From Polyangiaceae bacterium (GTDB taxonomy: Bacteria; Myxococcota_A; Polyangia; Polyangiales; Polyangiaceae): a DNA stretch of 64,000 nucleotides. The translations under genes were made by a program, and so were the position numbers. The notes below the pieces were generated by a model, which searched no databases, had not been told where the DNA came from, and saw only the letters and a program-made list of their open reading frames with translations. Shown here one piece after another: positions 32,782 through 43,344 of the stretch (position 1 is the first letter of the stretch; the number at the start of each line of letters is the position of its first letter). Where the stretch lies: assembly GCA_016712345.1 (NCBI GenBank), contig JADJRH010000011.1, positions 2,232,001 to 2,296,000 on the forward strand, in the 5' to 3' direction.

Positions 32782-35700
32782 ATGGATGCCGGACAGGTCG
32801 TTGCCGATCGGTTCGAGTTGGCCGAGCGCGCGGGTGTCGGCGGGATGGGTGTTGTCTACCGCGCCTACGACCGCGCGCTCCGCACCACGATTGCGCTCAA
32901 GATCCTGCGCTCCGCCGATGCCGCGCGCTTCATTCGCGAAGGCGAAGTGCTCGCCAAGCTCACTCATCCCGGCATCGTGAAGTACGTGGCGGCGGGCCGC
33001 CTTGCGTCGGGTGAACTGTATTTGGCGATGGAGTGGCTCGACGGCGAAACGCTCGCTCAACGTTTCGGGCGCGCCGGCCTCAATGTTGAAGAAACCGTCG
33101 CGCTCGGCATTCGGCTTTCAGAAGCGCTCGGATTCGCTCACGCGCGCGGCGTCATTCACCGCGACATCAAGCCGAGCAACATTTTTTTGCCCAACCAAGA
33201 TCACCTCGCCGCCAAAATCTTGGACTTTGGCATTGCGCGCTTCCGCAATGTCCGCAGCGAGATCACCCGCACCGGCGTGATGATCGGCACTCCTGGGTAC
33301 ATGTCGCCGGAGCAGGCGCGCGGCGATCGCCACATTGACCCACGTGCCGACGTGTTTTCGTTCGGATGCGTTTTGTACAAATGCCTCACCGGTCAAAATG
33401 CGTTTCGCGGCACCGACCCGATCGCCGTCATGGCCAAGATCTTGGTGGAGCCTCCGCCTCGACCAAGTTCCGCGGGCGTCGAGGTTCCTGAAGCGCTCGA
33501 AGACTTGATCGTGCGCATGTTGGCCAAAGATCCGGCGGGCCGGCCCATGGACGGATTTGCCGTTTGCCACGAGCTGCAAACCGTTCAGCGAACGCTCTCG
33601 GTGATGGCCGGCCCGCCCAGCCGCAAGCCGGCAACGCTTCTCGAAGGTGAACAGCGCCTCTGCGCGGTTGTGATGGCGGCACACGTTCTTCCAACGAACA
33701 GCGGCGGCCAAGACAGCGCCGTCGAAATGAAAGACGTGGGTACACTTCGCTACGACACGAAACAGCCGCCGCTCGAAGCGCCGGTTCTTTCGGACGAAGA
33801 TCGCGAAGACGAGATCGAAACGCGCATTCACCCCGAAGGGCTGCACACACGTCTCTCCGCGGCGGTGAGTACACACGGCGGTCACCTCGAACCGCTCGCG
33901 GAAGGGTCGCTCGTCGCGACGTTTGTCGCTTCGTCGGCGGCGTCGGCCACCGATCTCGCAGCGCGCGCGGCTCGGTGCGCTCTGGCGATGCGCGGTGTGG
34001 TGCCCGACTGCTCCATGTCACTCGCAACGGGTCGAGGCACTCTGAGTGAACGATTCCCTCTCGGTGAAGTGATCGACAGGGCGGCGGCCATGCTCCGCAA
34101 CCGTCCGCGCCGTGTTCCCGCCGCCCAAACCGCTCCCATTCGCATCGACGAAGTGACCGCCGGTCTTCTCGACTCGCGGTACGAATTGTCAGGCGACCAT
34201 GCGGGCCTTCTCTTGTGCGGTGAACGCGATCACTTGGAGCCGACGCGTACACTTCTCGGTCGGCCCACGCCGTGTGTCGGCCGCGAGCGTGAACTCGGCG
34301 TGGTGATGGGCCTCTTCGACGAAGCGGTGGCCGAGCCCGCGGCGCGCGTTGCGCTTGTCACGGCCGAAGCGGGAATTGGCAAAAGTCGCTTCGCTCACGA
34401 AGTGATCCAAAAGCTCTCCGCCGCGGGCCACAAATTCCAAGTGTGGATGGGCCGCGGCGATCCAATGACGGCGGGGTCACCCTTTGCGATGATCGCGCCG
34501 CCGCTCCGCCGCGAAGCGGGCATTTTGGACAACGAAGCGCCGGTCGTGAAACAGCGGAAGTTGCGAGCGCGCGTTCGCCGCCACGTGCCCGAGTCCGACT
34601 TTGCGCGCGTCACCGAGTTCCTCGGTGAATTGCTGCAAATTCCGTTTCCCGACGATCAAAGCGTGCAGCTTCGCGCCGCGCGGCAAGAAGCGGTGCTCAT
34701 GGGCGATCAAATGCGCCGCGCGTGGGAAGACTTCATTGGTGCGGAGTGTACACAATCACCCATTTTGCTTGTTTTGGAAGACTTGCACTGGGGTGACCTC
34801 CCAAGCGTTGAACTCATCGATCAAACGTTGCGCAATCTTCACGATCGGCCGCTCATGGTGCTGGCGCTCGCTCGACCCGAGATCGACGAAGTGTTTCCCA
34901 ATCTCTGGCAAGACCGAATGATTCACGCGTTTCGGCTCGGACCGATTTCAAGCGCGGTTGTGAAAAGCTCGTGCGCGAAATGCTCGGGCCCGCCGCGCCG
35001 GATCAAACGGTGGCGCGGCTTGTGGAGCGTTCCGCGGGCAACGCCTTTTATCTCGAAGAACTCATTCGAGCGACCGCCGACGGCAAAGGTGAAAGCCTTC
35101 CCGAAACGGTGCTTGCAATGGTGCAGGCGCGCCTCGAAGGCCTGCGCCCTGAAGCGCGCCGCGTGCTTCGCGCCGGCAGTGTGTTTGGGCAAACGTTTTC
35201 AATGGGCGGCGCCAAGGCCCTTCTCGGCGGCGCGGAGCGCGATGACGAGATTCTCGCGGAGCTGAATCACCTCGTGGAGCGCGAGATCGTGGCGCCGCGC
35301 GAAGGACGCTTTCAGGGGGATCGCGGCTATTCGTTTCGACACGCCCTCACGCGCGAGGCTGCGTACGCAATGCTCACCGACGCCGATCGGACGATGAGCC
35401 ACAAAATGGCGGCGGCGTTTCTCGCGAAGGCCGGCGAAACCGACGGCATGGTGCTCGCTGAACACTTTGAGCGCGGGGGCGATGCCGCATCGGCGGTCAC
35501 ATGGTACCGCCGCGCCGCCGGAGCAGGCGCTCGAAGGAAACGACTTCGGCGGCGCGGTGAGCCGAGCGGAGCGGGCGATCGCACTCGGCGCGGCGGGCGA
35601 ACTCAAAGGTACACTTCGTCATATTCAGGCCGAGGCCCACAACTGGCGCGGGATGTACAAAGCCGGTGAACACGCCGGGCTTGAAGCGATGCAGCTACTC

Positions 35701-36813
35701 CCGGCGGCGAGCACCGCTTGGTACGCCACATCGGGAGAAGTCGGCGTTGCCCAAAGCCGCTTGGGTCACGCCGAAGGGCTCGATGCGTTGGGTGAAACGC
35801 TGCTCGCCATGGAGCCCGATCTGCGAGCGGCCACCGTTCACGCTGTTGCGTGCGCTCGCATCGCCACGAGGCTTCCTTCGGCGGGGCGGCTCGAACTCGC
35901 AAAAAAGCTCCTCGATCGCATCGATCCTGTTCTGCAAATGAAGGGCGACGATCCGCTGGTTCGGGCGTGGGCGCACCGAGCGTACGCATCGTACGTCGCG
36001 TCGCGCGGCGAAGCCGGCACCCACATCGATCATCTGCGGCGATCGCTCGAAGCGTTTGAAACCATCGGCGATCTCCGGCGTTCGTGTGCGCAGCGCATGA
36101 ACCTCGGCCACGGTTACCTGCTTGTCGGTGCGTACGCATTGGCCGAAACCGCTCTGCGGGAAGCCATGATCACGGCGCAGCGCGTGGGCCTTCTCAACTT
36201 GGCAAGCGTCGCGCGGCACAATCTCGGTTTGGCGCGTGCCCACCTCGGTGCGTTTGAAGAGGCCCGCGCGCTTGAAAGCGAAGCGCTTCGAGAGCTGAAA
36301 GCGCAGGGCGATGTTCGCCAGGTGACGCCCGCGCAAGTGTACCTTTCGACCATTCAACTGTTTGCGGGCGACTTTGACGGCGCCGAAGAAACGGCGCGCG
36401 CGGCGGTGGGTTCGGCGGCGGCGCCGGCGGCCAAGTGTCTCGCGAGCGCCACGCTCGCACGTGTACACTTGGCGCGCATTTCAAATCCGCCGCCGGGCCA
36501 GCGGTCGGCAAGTGAAAGAGACATTCGCGAAGCGCTCATGGCGGCGCACGACGCGAAACGCCTGCTCGATCAAACGGGCGGTATCGACGAAGGCGAGGCC
36601 CTTGTGCGCGTTGTGTACGCAGAGGCGCTTGCGCACGCGGGTGATCACGATGCGGCGCGCGCGGCGATCGCAGAAGCATTCGCAAGGCTTTCGGCGCGCG
36701 CCGCCGCGCTTTCCGATCCCGAGATGCGCGCCAGTTTTTTGGAACGCGTTCCCGAGAACGCGCGCACCGTTGAATTGTCCCGCGTTTGGCTGGGCCTAAA
36801 CGAAGCGACCTGA
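32782..36813 (+). CDS. Ser/Thr kinase-ATPase-TPR signalling protein, two frameshifts
   Basis: About 1343 residues if two indels are corrected; PknK-like architecture. Start ATG 32782 (MDAGQVVADRFELAERAGVG). The kinase domain has GVGGMGVVY, IALKIL, HRDIKPSN, DFGIAR and YMSPEQ (residues about 10-270). A long middle region is followed by an ATPase with Walker A AEAGIGKSRF near 530 and Walker B LLVLEDLHWGD near 670. The frame then breaks near 34963: inserting one G after GTTGTG restores VVEKLVREMLG. It breaks again at 35520-35521: removing one G restores RRAAEQALEGNDFGGA. The C-terminal part to 36813 is helical TPR-like repeats. The two shifts cancel, which favours sequencing error over real decay. 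No second intact copy is nearby. Confidence 0.85.
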
Positions 36814-36821
36814 CACGCGCG

Positions 36822-36892
36822 GCTCCCCCCGCGCGGAGCGAGCGACGCGCTTGGGGGGAGCGGGGGCACGCTCGCGTGCCCCGTTGGGGGGC
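36822..36892. repeat. intergenic two-hairpin repeat, copy A
   Basis: Hairpin 1: CTCCCCCC (36823-36830) pairs with GGGGGGAG (36853-36860). Hairpin 2: GGGGCACG pairs with CGTGCCCC (about 36863-36882). Almost the same sequence is found at 51301-51370 and, inverted, at 61820-61888. It lies just after the stop at 36813. Confidence 0.75.
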
Positions 36893-37017
36893 AGGTGGAG
36901 TTCGCCCAGGGTGCGACGGCGCGGCGTTCAATCGATTTCATTCGCCCGAAAAATGCGGGGCAAATAGCGGCGCGCACGTGAGCATGTTTTGTTTGCTTTC
37001 GCGCGGAAAACTGCGCG

Positions 37018-38004
37018 ATGCTCCGTGCCCGAATGGCCACGAGCTTTGGCTTAGAAGAGATTTGGACCGAGCGTCTCGCGTGTCCGGCGTGCAAGGGAAA
37101 GCTGCGCGCTGAGCCGCGCGGTTCGGCCGAGCGGCTGGTGTGCGAGGGGTGTGACAGCGCCTATCCGATTCGCGACGAAATACCGAGTTTTGTTGACCTG
37201 AAAAAAACGGATCAAGCAGCCGAAATTGCCCTGCGCGACGATGAAGCCACCGCCTACGAGGGCCTCTTTTTGGCGTGGGAAGGCTTTCTTGAAGTGACGC
37301 CGCTCGTGCGCGATTTGGCGCCGCGGCGCAGCGATTGGGTGCTTGAAGTGGGCGCGGGAACGGGGCGCGTTGTGCGTGAGTACATTCGCAACGTGAGCGG
37401 CGTCATGGCGATCGATTTTTCAATCGAGTCGTTGCGGCACATTCGGCGTTCGCTGCGTTTGTTGCCCGATGCGCAGCAAAAGCTTGTGCCGGTGCACGCC
37501 GATGCGTGTGCGCTGCCCATTCGCGACGGTGCTTTTGATCGCGTGCTTTCGGTGGGAATGTTGCAGCACCTTCCCACCGAAACACATCGAGCGCGGGCCG
37601 TGGGCGGCATGGCTCGCGCCATTCGGCCGGGCGGACGCTTCGTTTTGCAGGCGCGTCATTGGAGCAAGGCGCATGCATTTTACGAGACGCGACACGACAG
37701 CAAGTGGGCGCGGTCGGTGGCCCAGGCACTCATTGGAAATGCGTCGGGCAGCATCGAGCTAAAGCGCACGGCGCATTACGCCGACGGCACGGTGCTCCTC
37801 TACAACACCACGGGTGACGAGCTGCGATCCATGGCGCAAGAAGCCGGGATTTCTGTGGAGCGCGTTGTGGGTCGCATTCACGCCTTGAAGGGAATGCAGC
37901 GGCTCGGAGCGGCGCGACCGCTGATTGAAAAGGTGCTTGAAAGGTCGCCGCTGTCGCTTCTCGCCGCGCAGGAAGTGATCGCGGTGGGAACACGCATGGG
38001 ATAA
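37018..38004 (+). CDS. SAM-dependent methyltransferase with N-terminal zinc ribbon
   Basis: A 328-residue protein. The N-terminal ribbon has C-x2-C pairs (LACPACKGKL and VCEGCDSAYPIRDEIPSF), the Trm112-like module that often precedes class I methyltransferases. The Rossmann core shows WVLEVGAGTGRVV (motif I), MAIDFSIESL (motif II), HADACALPIRDGAFDRVLSVGMLQHLP (motifs III-IV) and AIRPGGRFVLQA (motif V). The substrate is unknown. ATG 37018 and ATG 37033 are both possible starts. The AlaX gene follows 13 bases after the stop, so the two may be co-transcribed and linked to translation or RNA metabolism. Confidence 0.85.
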   Translation: MLRARMATSFGLEEIWTERLACPACKGKLRAEPRGSAERLVCEGCDSAYPIRDEIPSFVDLKKTDQAAEIALRDDEATAYEGLFLAWEGFLEVTPLVRDLAPRRSDWVLEVGAGTGRVVREYIRNVSGVMAIDFSIESLRHIRRSLRLLPDAQQKLVPVHADACALPIRDGAFDRVLSVGMLQHLPTETHRARAVGGMARAIRPGGRFVLQARHWSKAHAFYETRHDSKWARSVAQALIGNASGSIELKRTAHYADGTVLLYNTTGDELRSMAQEAGISVERVVGRIHALKGMQRLGAARPLIEKVLERSPLSLLAAQEVIAVGTRMG

Positions 38005-38017
38005 GGGCGGCGCAACA

Positions 38018-39229
38018 ATGAGCCTCGCTTCCGATGTGCCGACAACCGAGCGGCTGTACTTCGGCGATTCGTTCTTGTGTACATTTGAAGGCACTGTGAT
38101 CGCTCACGCCGAGTGGGGTGGAAAAGCGGCGGTCGTGCTGGATCGCAGCGCTTTTTATGCCGAGGCCCGTGGGCAAATGGCCGACCGCGGAACGCTCGGC
38201 GGCCTCACCGTTGTGGATGTGCAGACCGACGACGTGGGGCGGATGTTTCACGTGGTGGAGGGTGAGCGACCGGCGGTGGGTACATCGGTGCAAGGCACTG
38301 TGGACCGCGATCGGCGACGTGTACACATGGCGCTCCACACCGGCCAACACATGCTTTCGCGGGCGCTTCACGACTTGGCGAACGCGGCCACCGTTTCTTC
38401 GAGACTTGGTGAATCGACGTGCACCATTGATGTGGACCAAGCGAGCGTGGAAGAGCAAAAGCTCGCCGCGGCCGAAGATCTCGTAAACGCGGTGATCGAC
38501 AACGACGTCGCGGTGCGGGCGTTTTTTCCAACGGCCGACGAGTTGAAAGGCCTGCCGCTGCGTCGGGCGCCCACAGTGACGGAGAACATTCGCGTGGTGG
38601 ACATCGCGGGCTTTGATGTGTCGCCGTGCGGGGGTACACATTGCACGCGGACGGCGCAGGTGGGCTTTGTTCAAGTGACGGGCGTGGAGCGTTACAAGGG
38701 CAAGATCCGCGTGTTTTTTACGACCGGCCCTCGCGCTCGACGCGAGGCGCTTGTTCAAACCGCAACGCTGCGGCGATTGGGGCGCGAGTTTTCGTGCGAG
38801 CCGCTGCTTGTGCCCGGCGCGATCGTCAAGCTGCGCGACGAGATCACCGCGGGGCGGGAAGCGCTTGGCAAAGTGCGCGGCCGTTTGGCCGAGGCGCTCG
38901 CGCCTCAACTCAAGGCCGGCGCCGCACCCGACGCGCCGATTGTCGCGCTTGTGAATGATGCGCCGAACGAACTGTTGCGTTCGATCGCTGTGAGGCTCAC
39001 GGCCGATGCAAATGCGCTCGCGGTGTTGGGCGGAACAACACCCGAAGGCGTTTGCATTGTGGTGTCGCGCGGCGCACAGAACACCGTTGATTGCGGAAAG
39101 CTGCTTGGAAAAATCGCGGCGCTCGCCGGTGGACGCGGCGGCGGTCGCAAAGAGCACGCGGAGGGAAAACTCCCGGCGAACATCGCGTTTGAGGCCCTCG
39201 CGATCGAGGCCCTCCGAAGTCTCGGGTAG
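38018..39229 (+). CDS. alanyl-tRNA editing protein, AlaX family with DHHA1 domain
   Basis: Trans-editing enzyme predicted to hydrolyse mischarged Ser-tRNA(Ala) or Gly-tRNA(Ala). The 403-residue protein has an N-terminal beta-barrel (YFGDSFLCTFEGTVI), the first zinc pair in MALHTGQHMLSRAL (HxxxH), the second in VSPCGGTHCTRTAQVGF (CxxxH), and a C-terminal DHHA1-like domain from about residue 290 (VALVNDAPNELLRSIA, with a Gly-rich GGRGGGRKEHAEG loop). This is the long form, equivalent to the editing and C-Ala parts of AlaRS. Start ATG 38018. Confidence 0.9.
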   Translation: MSLASDVPTTERLYFGDSFLCTFEGTVIAHAEWGGKAAVVLDRSAFYAEARGQMADRGTLGGLTVVDVQTDDVGRMFHVVEGERPAVGTSVQGTVDRDRRRVHMALHTGQHMLSRALHDLANAATVSSRLGESTCTIDVDQASVEEQKLAAAEDLVNAVIDNDVAVRAFFPTADELKGLPLRRAPTVTENIRVVDIAGFDVSPCGGTHCTRTAQVGFVQVTGVERYKGKIRVFFTTGPRARREALVQTATLRRLGREFSCEPLLVPGAIVKLRDEITAGREALGKVRGRLAEALAPQLKAGAAPDAPIVALVNDAPNELLRSIAVRLTADANALAVLGGTTPEGVCIVVSRGAQNTVDCGKLLGKIAALAGGRGGGRKEHAEGKLPANIAFEALAIEALRSLG

Positions 39230-39292
39230 ACCGACGCCACCACGCAACGACCGCGCGCGTCCCGCCGAACGCGCCCTGCAGCAGCACGCTCG

Positions 39293-40405
39293 CTAATGAA
39301 AGGCCGGCAACACGTCTTCGGTGAGCGCGCGCTTGAGCAGCCGCAGGTGCGCGCAGTGATCGTCGGGGCCGGCGCCTGCGTACCCTCGAATCACAAATCG
39401 GCCCGCGTCGTACATGCGCACGAGGCGCAGCGGCGCGTGATCCGAAGGGTCGTCGCCTTCTTCTTCTTCCACATCCCCCGCGACCGAAACGCTCGTCGCG
39501 CCGAGGCCGTCGAGAAGCGCCGTTGCCACTTCACTCGTGGATGCGTACCCATCGGTGCGTACACCTGAATGCGATAGATAAAACGGTGCGCCGCCTCGAG
39601 CCGCTTCGCGCGCGGCTTCGACATAACCGCTGAGCGCGCCTTTTGCGATGTCGCGTTGATTGGGCGCGTAGCTCGCGTAGAGCGAATCGAGAAGCACAAT
39701 GGCGCCGATACGTTTGGGCGATTGCGCGAGGGCGCGCGTTACAGCGGCGTACCCCGCGCTCCACGACGAAACCGCCAGGTGCGCAGCGTGGGTATCGGCG
39801 CGGGACGAGGCGCGTGCGATGTGCTGTTCAATCGCCGAGATCAGCCGATCAAACGAGCCCTGTTCCGCGAGCAGCTTTCCGTAATGACTTGAACGCGTGC
39901 CGGCGTCGATCGCAACCACAACAAGCGACAAGCCCATGGGTGCCAATTCTTTGCGCACCGGTTCGGCACCGTGAAAGTGCACAAGCAGATCAAACCCGCC
40001 GTCGGCTCGAAGGCCCGCGCCCGGCGGAACAAGCACTTTGGCGAGCCTGCGCACATCGTTTGGCGCGGCGTCGGGCACGTCGAAGGACTGCCAATTTCCG
40101 TATGCGCCAAAGCCCCGGTCTGGAAAAAAACACCCCGAGATCGGTGCCTCGGTGTCGGGCTCCACGCTCGGCGCGCCTTTGGGGAGAGACCCCGGAGAAG
40201 GCGCCGCGGACGCCGATGGAGCCGCCGCGGGTTTTGCCGAAGGGGAGGGGACAACCCGCGCCAGAGCGAGCACCGTGAGCACCATGCTGGCCGCGATAAT
40301 CGCCGCGTCCCAGCGTGATGTTTTGCGCTTTCCCGGAGGTGCGGAAGAAGACGTTTGCGGACCGTTGGAGCCACGCTCCGCGGGGCGTGGATCCACACCA
40401 GCCAC
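39293..40405 (-). CDS. membrane-anchored serine hydrolase-like protein
   Basis: A 370-residue protein beginning at GTG 40405. One N-terminal membrane segment (AAIIAASMVLTVLALARVV, about residues 33-52) is followed by a Pro/Ala/Ser-rich linker. The rest looks like an alpha/beta hydrolase: LLVHFHGAEPVRKEL (HG oxyanion strand), HLAVSSWSAGYAAVTRA (nucleophile elbow S-W-S-A-G), AIVLLDSLYASY (acid strand) and DDHCAHLRLL near the C-terminus (candidate His). The expected location is the periplasmic side of the inner membrane. The substrate is unknown. An acidic run (EEEEGDDPSDHA) near residue 320 is unusual for this fold. Confidence 0.65.
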   Translation of the reverse strand: MAGVDPRPAERGSNGPQTSSSAPPGKRKTSRWDAAIIAASMVLTVLALARVVPSPSAKPAAAPSASAAPSPGSLPKGAPSVEPDTEAPISGCFFPDRGFGAYGNWQSFDVPDAAPNDVRRLAKVLVPPGAGLRADGGFDLLVHFHGAEPVRKELAPMGLSLVVVAIDAGTRSSHYGKLLAEQGSFDRLISAIEQHIARASSRADTHAAHLAVSSWSAGYAAVTRALAQSPKRIGAIVLLDSLYASYAPNQRDIAKGALSGYVEAAREAARGGAPFYLSHSGVRTDGYASTSEVATALLDGLGATSVSVAGDVEEEEGDDPSDHAPLRLVRMYDAGRFVIRGYAGAGPDDHCAHLRLLKRALTEDVLPAFH

Positions 40406-40435
40406 CTAGGCTCCGGCAGGGGTCAAAGTGTACAC

Positions 40436-42027
40436 TTAGAAACCGGGGTTCGTGATCTTCGGGACGTATTGTGTACCCGTCGCCGGCGTCACTTTTCCGT
40501 TGGACGTACTCGTGGGCGCGCCGCTCGGACCACCCCACTTTTTGGTGCCGGGACTTTTCTTGTCGTCGGCCGCCTCAGCCGTAGCGCTCGATGTGTCGGT
40601 AGCCGTGGCCGACGGAGCCGCCGTTGCGGTTGCTTCGGTTGTGGGCTCCACAGTGGCCGTTTGAGTGGGCTGCGCCGTGGGTTTTGGCTCGGCTGTTTTC
40701 ACCGAGTCCACCTGCCCGGCGCCCTGAACAGGATCCGCATTTGACTTGGTTCGTGACAGGAAGAACACCACCGCAGCCACAGCCACCACGGTCGCCGCGA
40801 TCGCCGCCATCATTCCGGTGCGACTTGGACGCCGCACAGCAACACTTGTGGTGACCGTTGCCGCTTCACTTTGCGACGTGGACGCGGGCGGAATTTGACT
40901 GAGCGAATGTTGCCCTGTGACGCGCAGAATGTCGTCGCGAACAGCGCTCGCCATGCGCGTTGGAATGAGTTCACTCACCGCGTCGTGCTGCACGGGAGCC
41001 GGCGTTGCCGCGCCCGAAGGTGCCGACGCGCGCTCATCGAGTGAACGAACCGCATCGCGCAATGCCAGCCGACGCTTTTGACCGCGGTCACCGAGGAGCG
41101 ATCGAACGACCGATCCCACGTCGTCGTCGACAACCGACGACCCCATTGCAACTTGCACTTTTTCGATTGCCTGATGCAGCTCCAGCATTGTTTGGAAGCG
41201 CTTTTCAGGCTCTTTTGCAGGCATTTGAGAATGACCTGCTCCAGCTCCACAGGGAACTGCGGGTTCTTCAAACGCGGTGAAGGCACCGGCCGCCCGATGA
41301 TGTTTTTCATCGTGACGAGATCGTTTTCACCGAGGAACGGATGCAGCCCCGTTGTGAGTTTGTAGAGCACGATGCCCATCGCAAAAATGTCCGTCTTTCG
41401 ATCGACATTTCCGCCGCGCGCCTGCTCGGGCGACATGTACGGGACTTTGCCTTTTAGCTGGCCGGCCGTTGTCTCACCGCCCGCGCGGCCCATGGCTTTG
41501 GCAACACCGAAATCGACCAGCTTCACGATGCCGTCGTACGTCACCAAAATGTTTTGCGGCGACACATCGCGATGAACGAGATGCAGAATTTGCCCCTCGT
41601 CGTCTTTGAGTTCATGCGCGGCGTGCAGGCCTAAACAAGCCTGCGAAATGGCCTTCAGCGCAATGTGATGCTGAATTGTCACATTCAGCTTTTTTGCCTG
41701 CTTTGTGATGGTGGACAGCGCCTCGCCGTCAACCCACTCCATCACGATATAGAGAATGTCTTCTTCTTCACCCAGGTCGAGAATTTCGGCCACGTTCGGG
41801 TGATGGATCTTCGCGGCCAGTGCCGCTTCATCCAAAAACATCTGCTCAAACTGCGGATCTTCCGAAAGGCTCGGCAGCATCGTTTTCACGGCCACCGTCT
41901 TTTGAAATCCGCGGGAGCCTTTTTGACGGGCTGCCCAAACCGTTGCCATGCCGCCCTGCGCAATTGGCAGAAGCAGCTCGTAACGTCCCAGCGTTACGCC
42001 CGGTGCGAGTTTGTCATTCGTGCTCAC
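40436..42027 (-). CDS. membrane Ser/Thr kinase, one frameshift
   Basis: About 530 residues after correcting one indel. Starts at GTG 42027 (VSTNDKLAPGV); a TTG at 42057 is an alternative. Kinase domain: IAQGGMATVW, VAVKTM, HRDVSPQN (an HRDxSPxN variant common in myxobacterial kinases), DFGVAK and YMSPEQARG. Near 41212-41216 the frame breaks inside VILKCLQK: inserting one base restores KEPEKRFQTMLELHQAI, the usual end of the C-lobe. After that come a TM segment (MMAAIAATVVAVAAVVFFLS) and a Thr/Ala/Pro-rich tail ending VPKITNPGF. Probably a functional gene with a sequencing indel. Confidence 0.85.
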
Positions 42028-42364
42028 GGTGCGGCCCGATCGGGTTTGCGATGGCAAAGCTTAGCATTGTGGCTTTTTAAAAGACTCAATTTTTGCGTGC
42101 CGCCGGCCGCAACGCACTTTCATTTGCGGCTCTCGGCGCGCGGGGACGAATCAAACATACGCGCGCGCGGCTCGATGGATCTGCATCCAACCGCTTTGAT
42201 TCACCGCGAAACGTTGCCTCAAACGCCACACGGCGACAGCGAAGCAGAGGCTCGCGGTCGCCGCGTTGGTTTGTTCGCACTGACGGTGAAAGGCGTGAAC
42301 GCAAAGGATGGCCGGGAAGTCGCGCCGCGCGAAGTGTACACACAAAGCGCGGTGCGGCTTTTTT
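42028..42364. other. gene-free gap
   Basis: 337 bases between the kinase start and the end of the lipoprotein gene, both on the minus strand. It must hold the kinase promoter. One GTGTACAC octamer lies at 42334. I see no repeat, RNA or reading frame with a ribosome site. Confidence 0.4.
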
Positions 42365-43024
42365 TCACGCGCCCGAGGGAACAGGGCCCCAGAGCTTTTC
42401 AAACACCTTGGTGAGGCGCTGATGCGCTTCAGGCGTGAACCCGTTGTACGGGTACGGCCAACGGAACCCGTCGCCCATGGCCTGATTGCACGAGAGTGAA
42501 ATCAGCAGATCCACCGGGGGTTGCGGGGCTTGATTGTTTTGCGGCGCGCGCTGCATCGAGATGCCCATGCCGGGGAAAAAGCAGTTTCCGCGATCGGCCT
42601 GGAAGCTCTTGTCGCTGCCAAACACGTCGAGAATTTCGTTTTTCACGCTCTCGTCGGTGAGCGGCATTTGCGCCAAAATGATGAAGTTTTTGAAGCGCGG
42701 CTGCGGCGGTTGAGCCGGCTGCGTGGGCTGCGTGGGTTGCATGCCCGGAAGCAAACCCGGCGGGATGAGCCCCGGAACCACCTGATTGATGGCCGCGCCC
42801 ACTTGCTGCCCAACGGCTTGCAGATCGGGCGGAAGGCCCGGGATCAGCCCAGGCTGCGCAGCGGGTTGCGCAACCGGCTGGGGAGGCGGCTCCTGACCCT
42901 GGAGGCGGAGCACAGTGATTTGCGCTTGGTCCATCTCGTTGAACGGAGCCGTGCGCGAAGCGCAGCCCGCGGCCAACGGGAGAACAACCAAGATACCGGT
43001 GAGGGAAAGGAGCGATCGATTCAT
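42365..43024 (-). CDS. Pro/Gln-rich lipoprotein of unknown function
   Basis: A 219-residue lipoprotein. GGAGAT lies seven bases before ATG 43024, which opens MNRSLLSLTGILVVLPLAAGC with lipobox A-A-G-C. The middle (about 50-120) is rich in Pro, Gln and Gly (LIPPGLLPGMQPTQPTQPAQ). The C-terminal 100 residues look folded, with FKNFIILAQMPL, two Cys (NCFFPG, SLSCNQ) and WPYPYNGFTPEAHQR. No enzyme motif. The long poly-G tract lies about 145 bases upstream of its start. Confidence 0.65.
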   Translation of the reverse strand: MNRSLLSLTGILVVLPLAAGCASRTAPFNEMDQAQITVLRLQGQEPPPQPVAQPAAQPGLIPGLPPDLQAVGQQVGAAINQVVPGLIPPGLLPGMQPTQPTQPAQPPQPRFKNFIILAQMPLTDESVKNEILDVFGSDKSFQADRGNCFFPGMGISMQRAPQNNQAPQPPVDLLISLSCNQAMGDGFRWPYPYNGFTPEAHQRLTKVFEKLWGPVPSGA

Positions 43025-43344
<320 letters not shown>

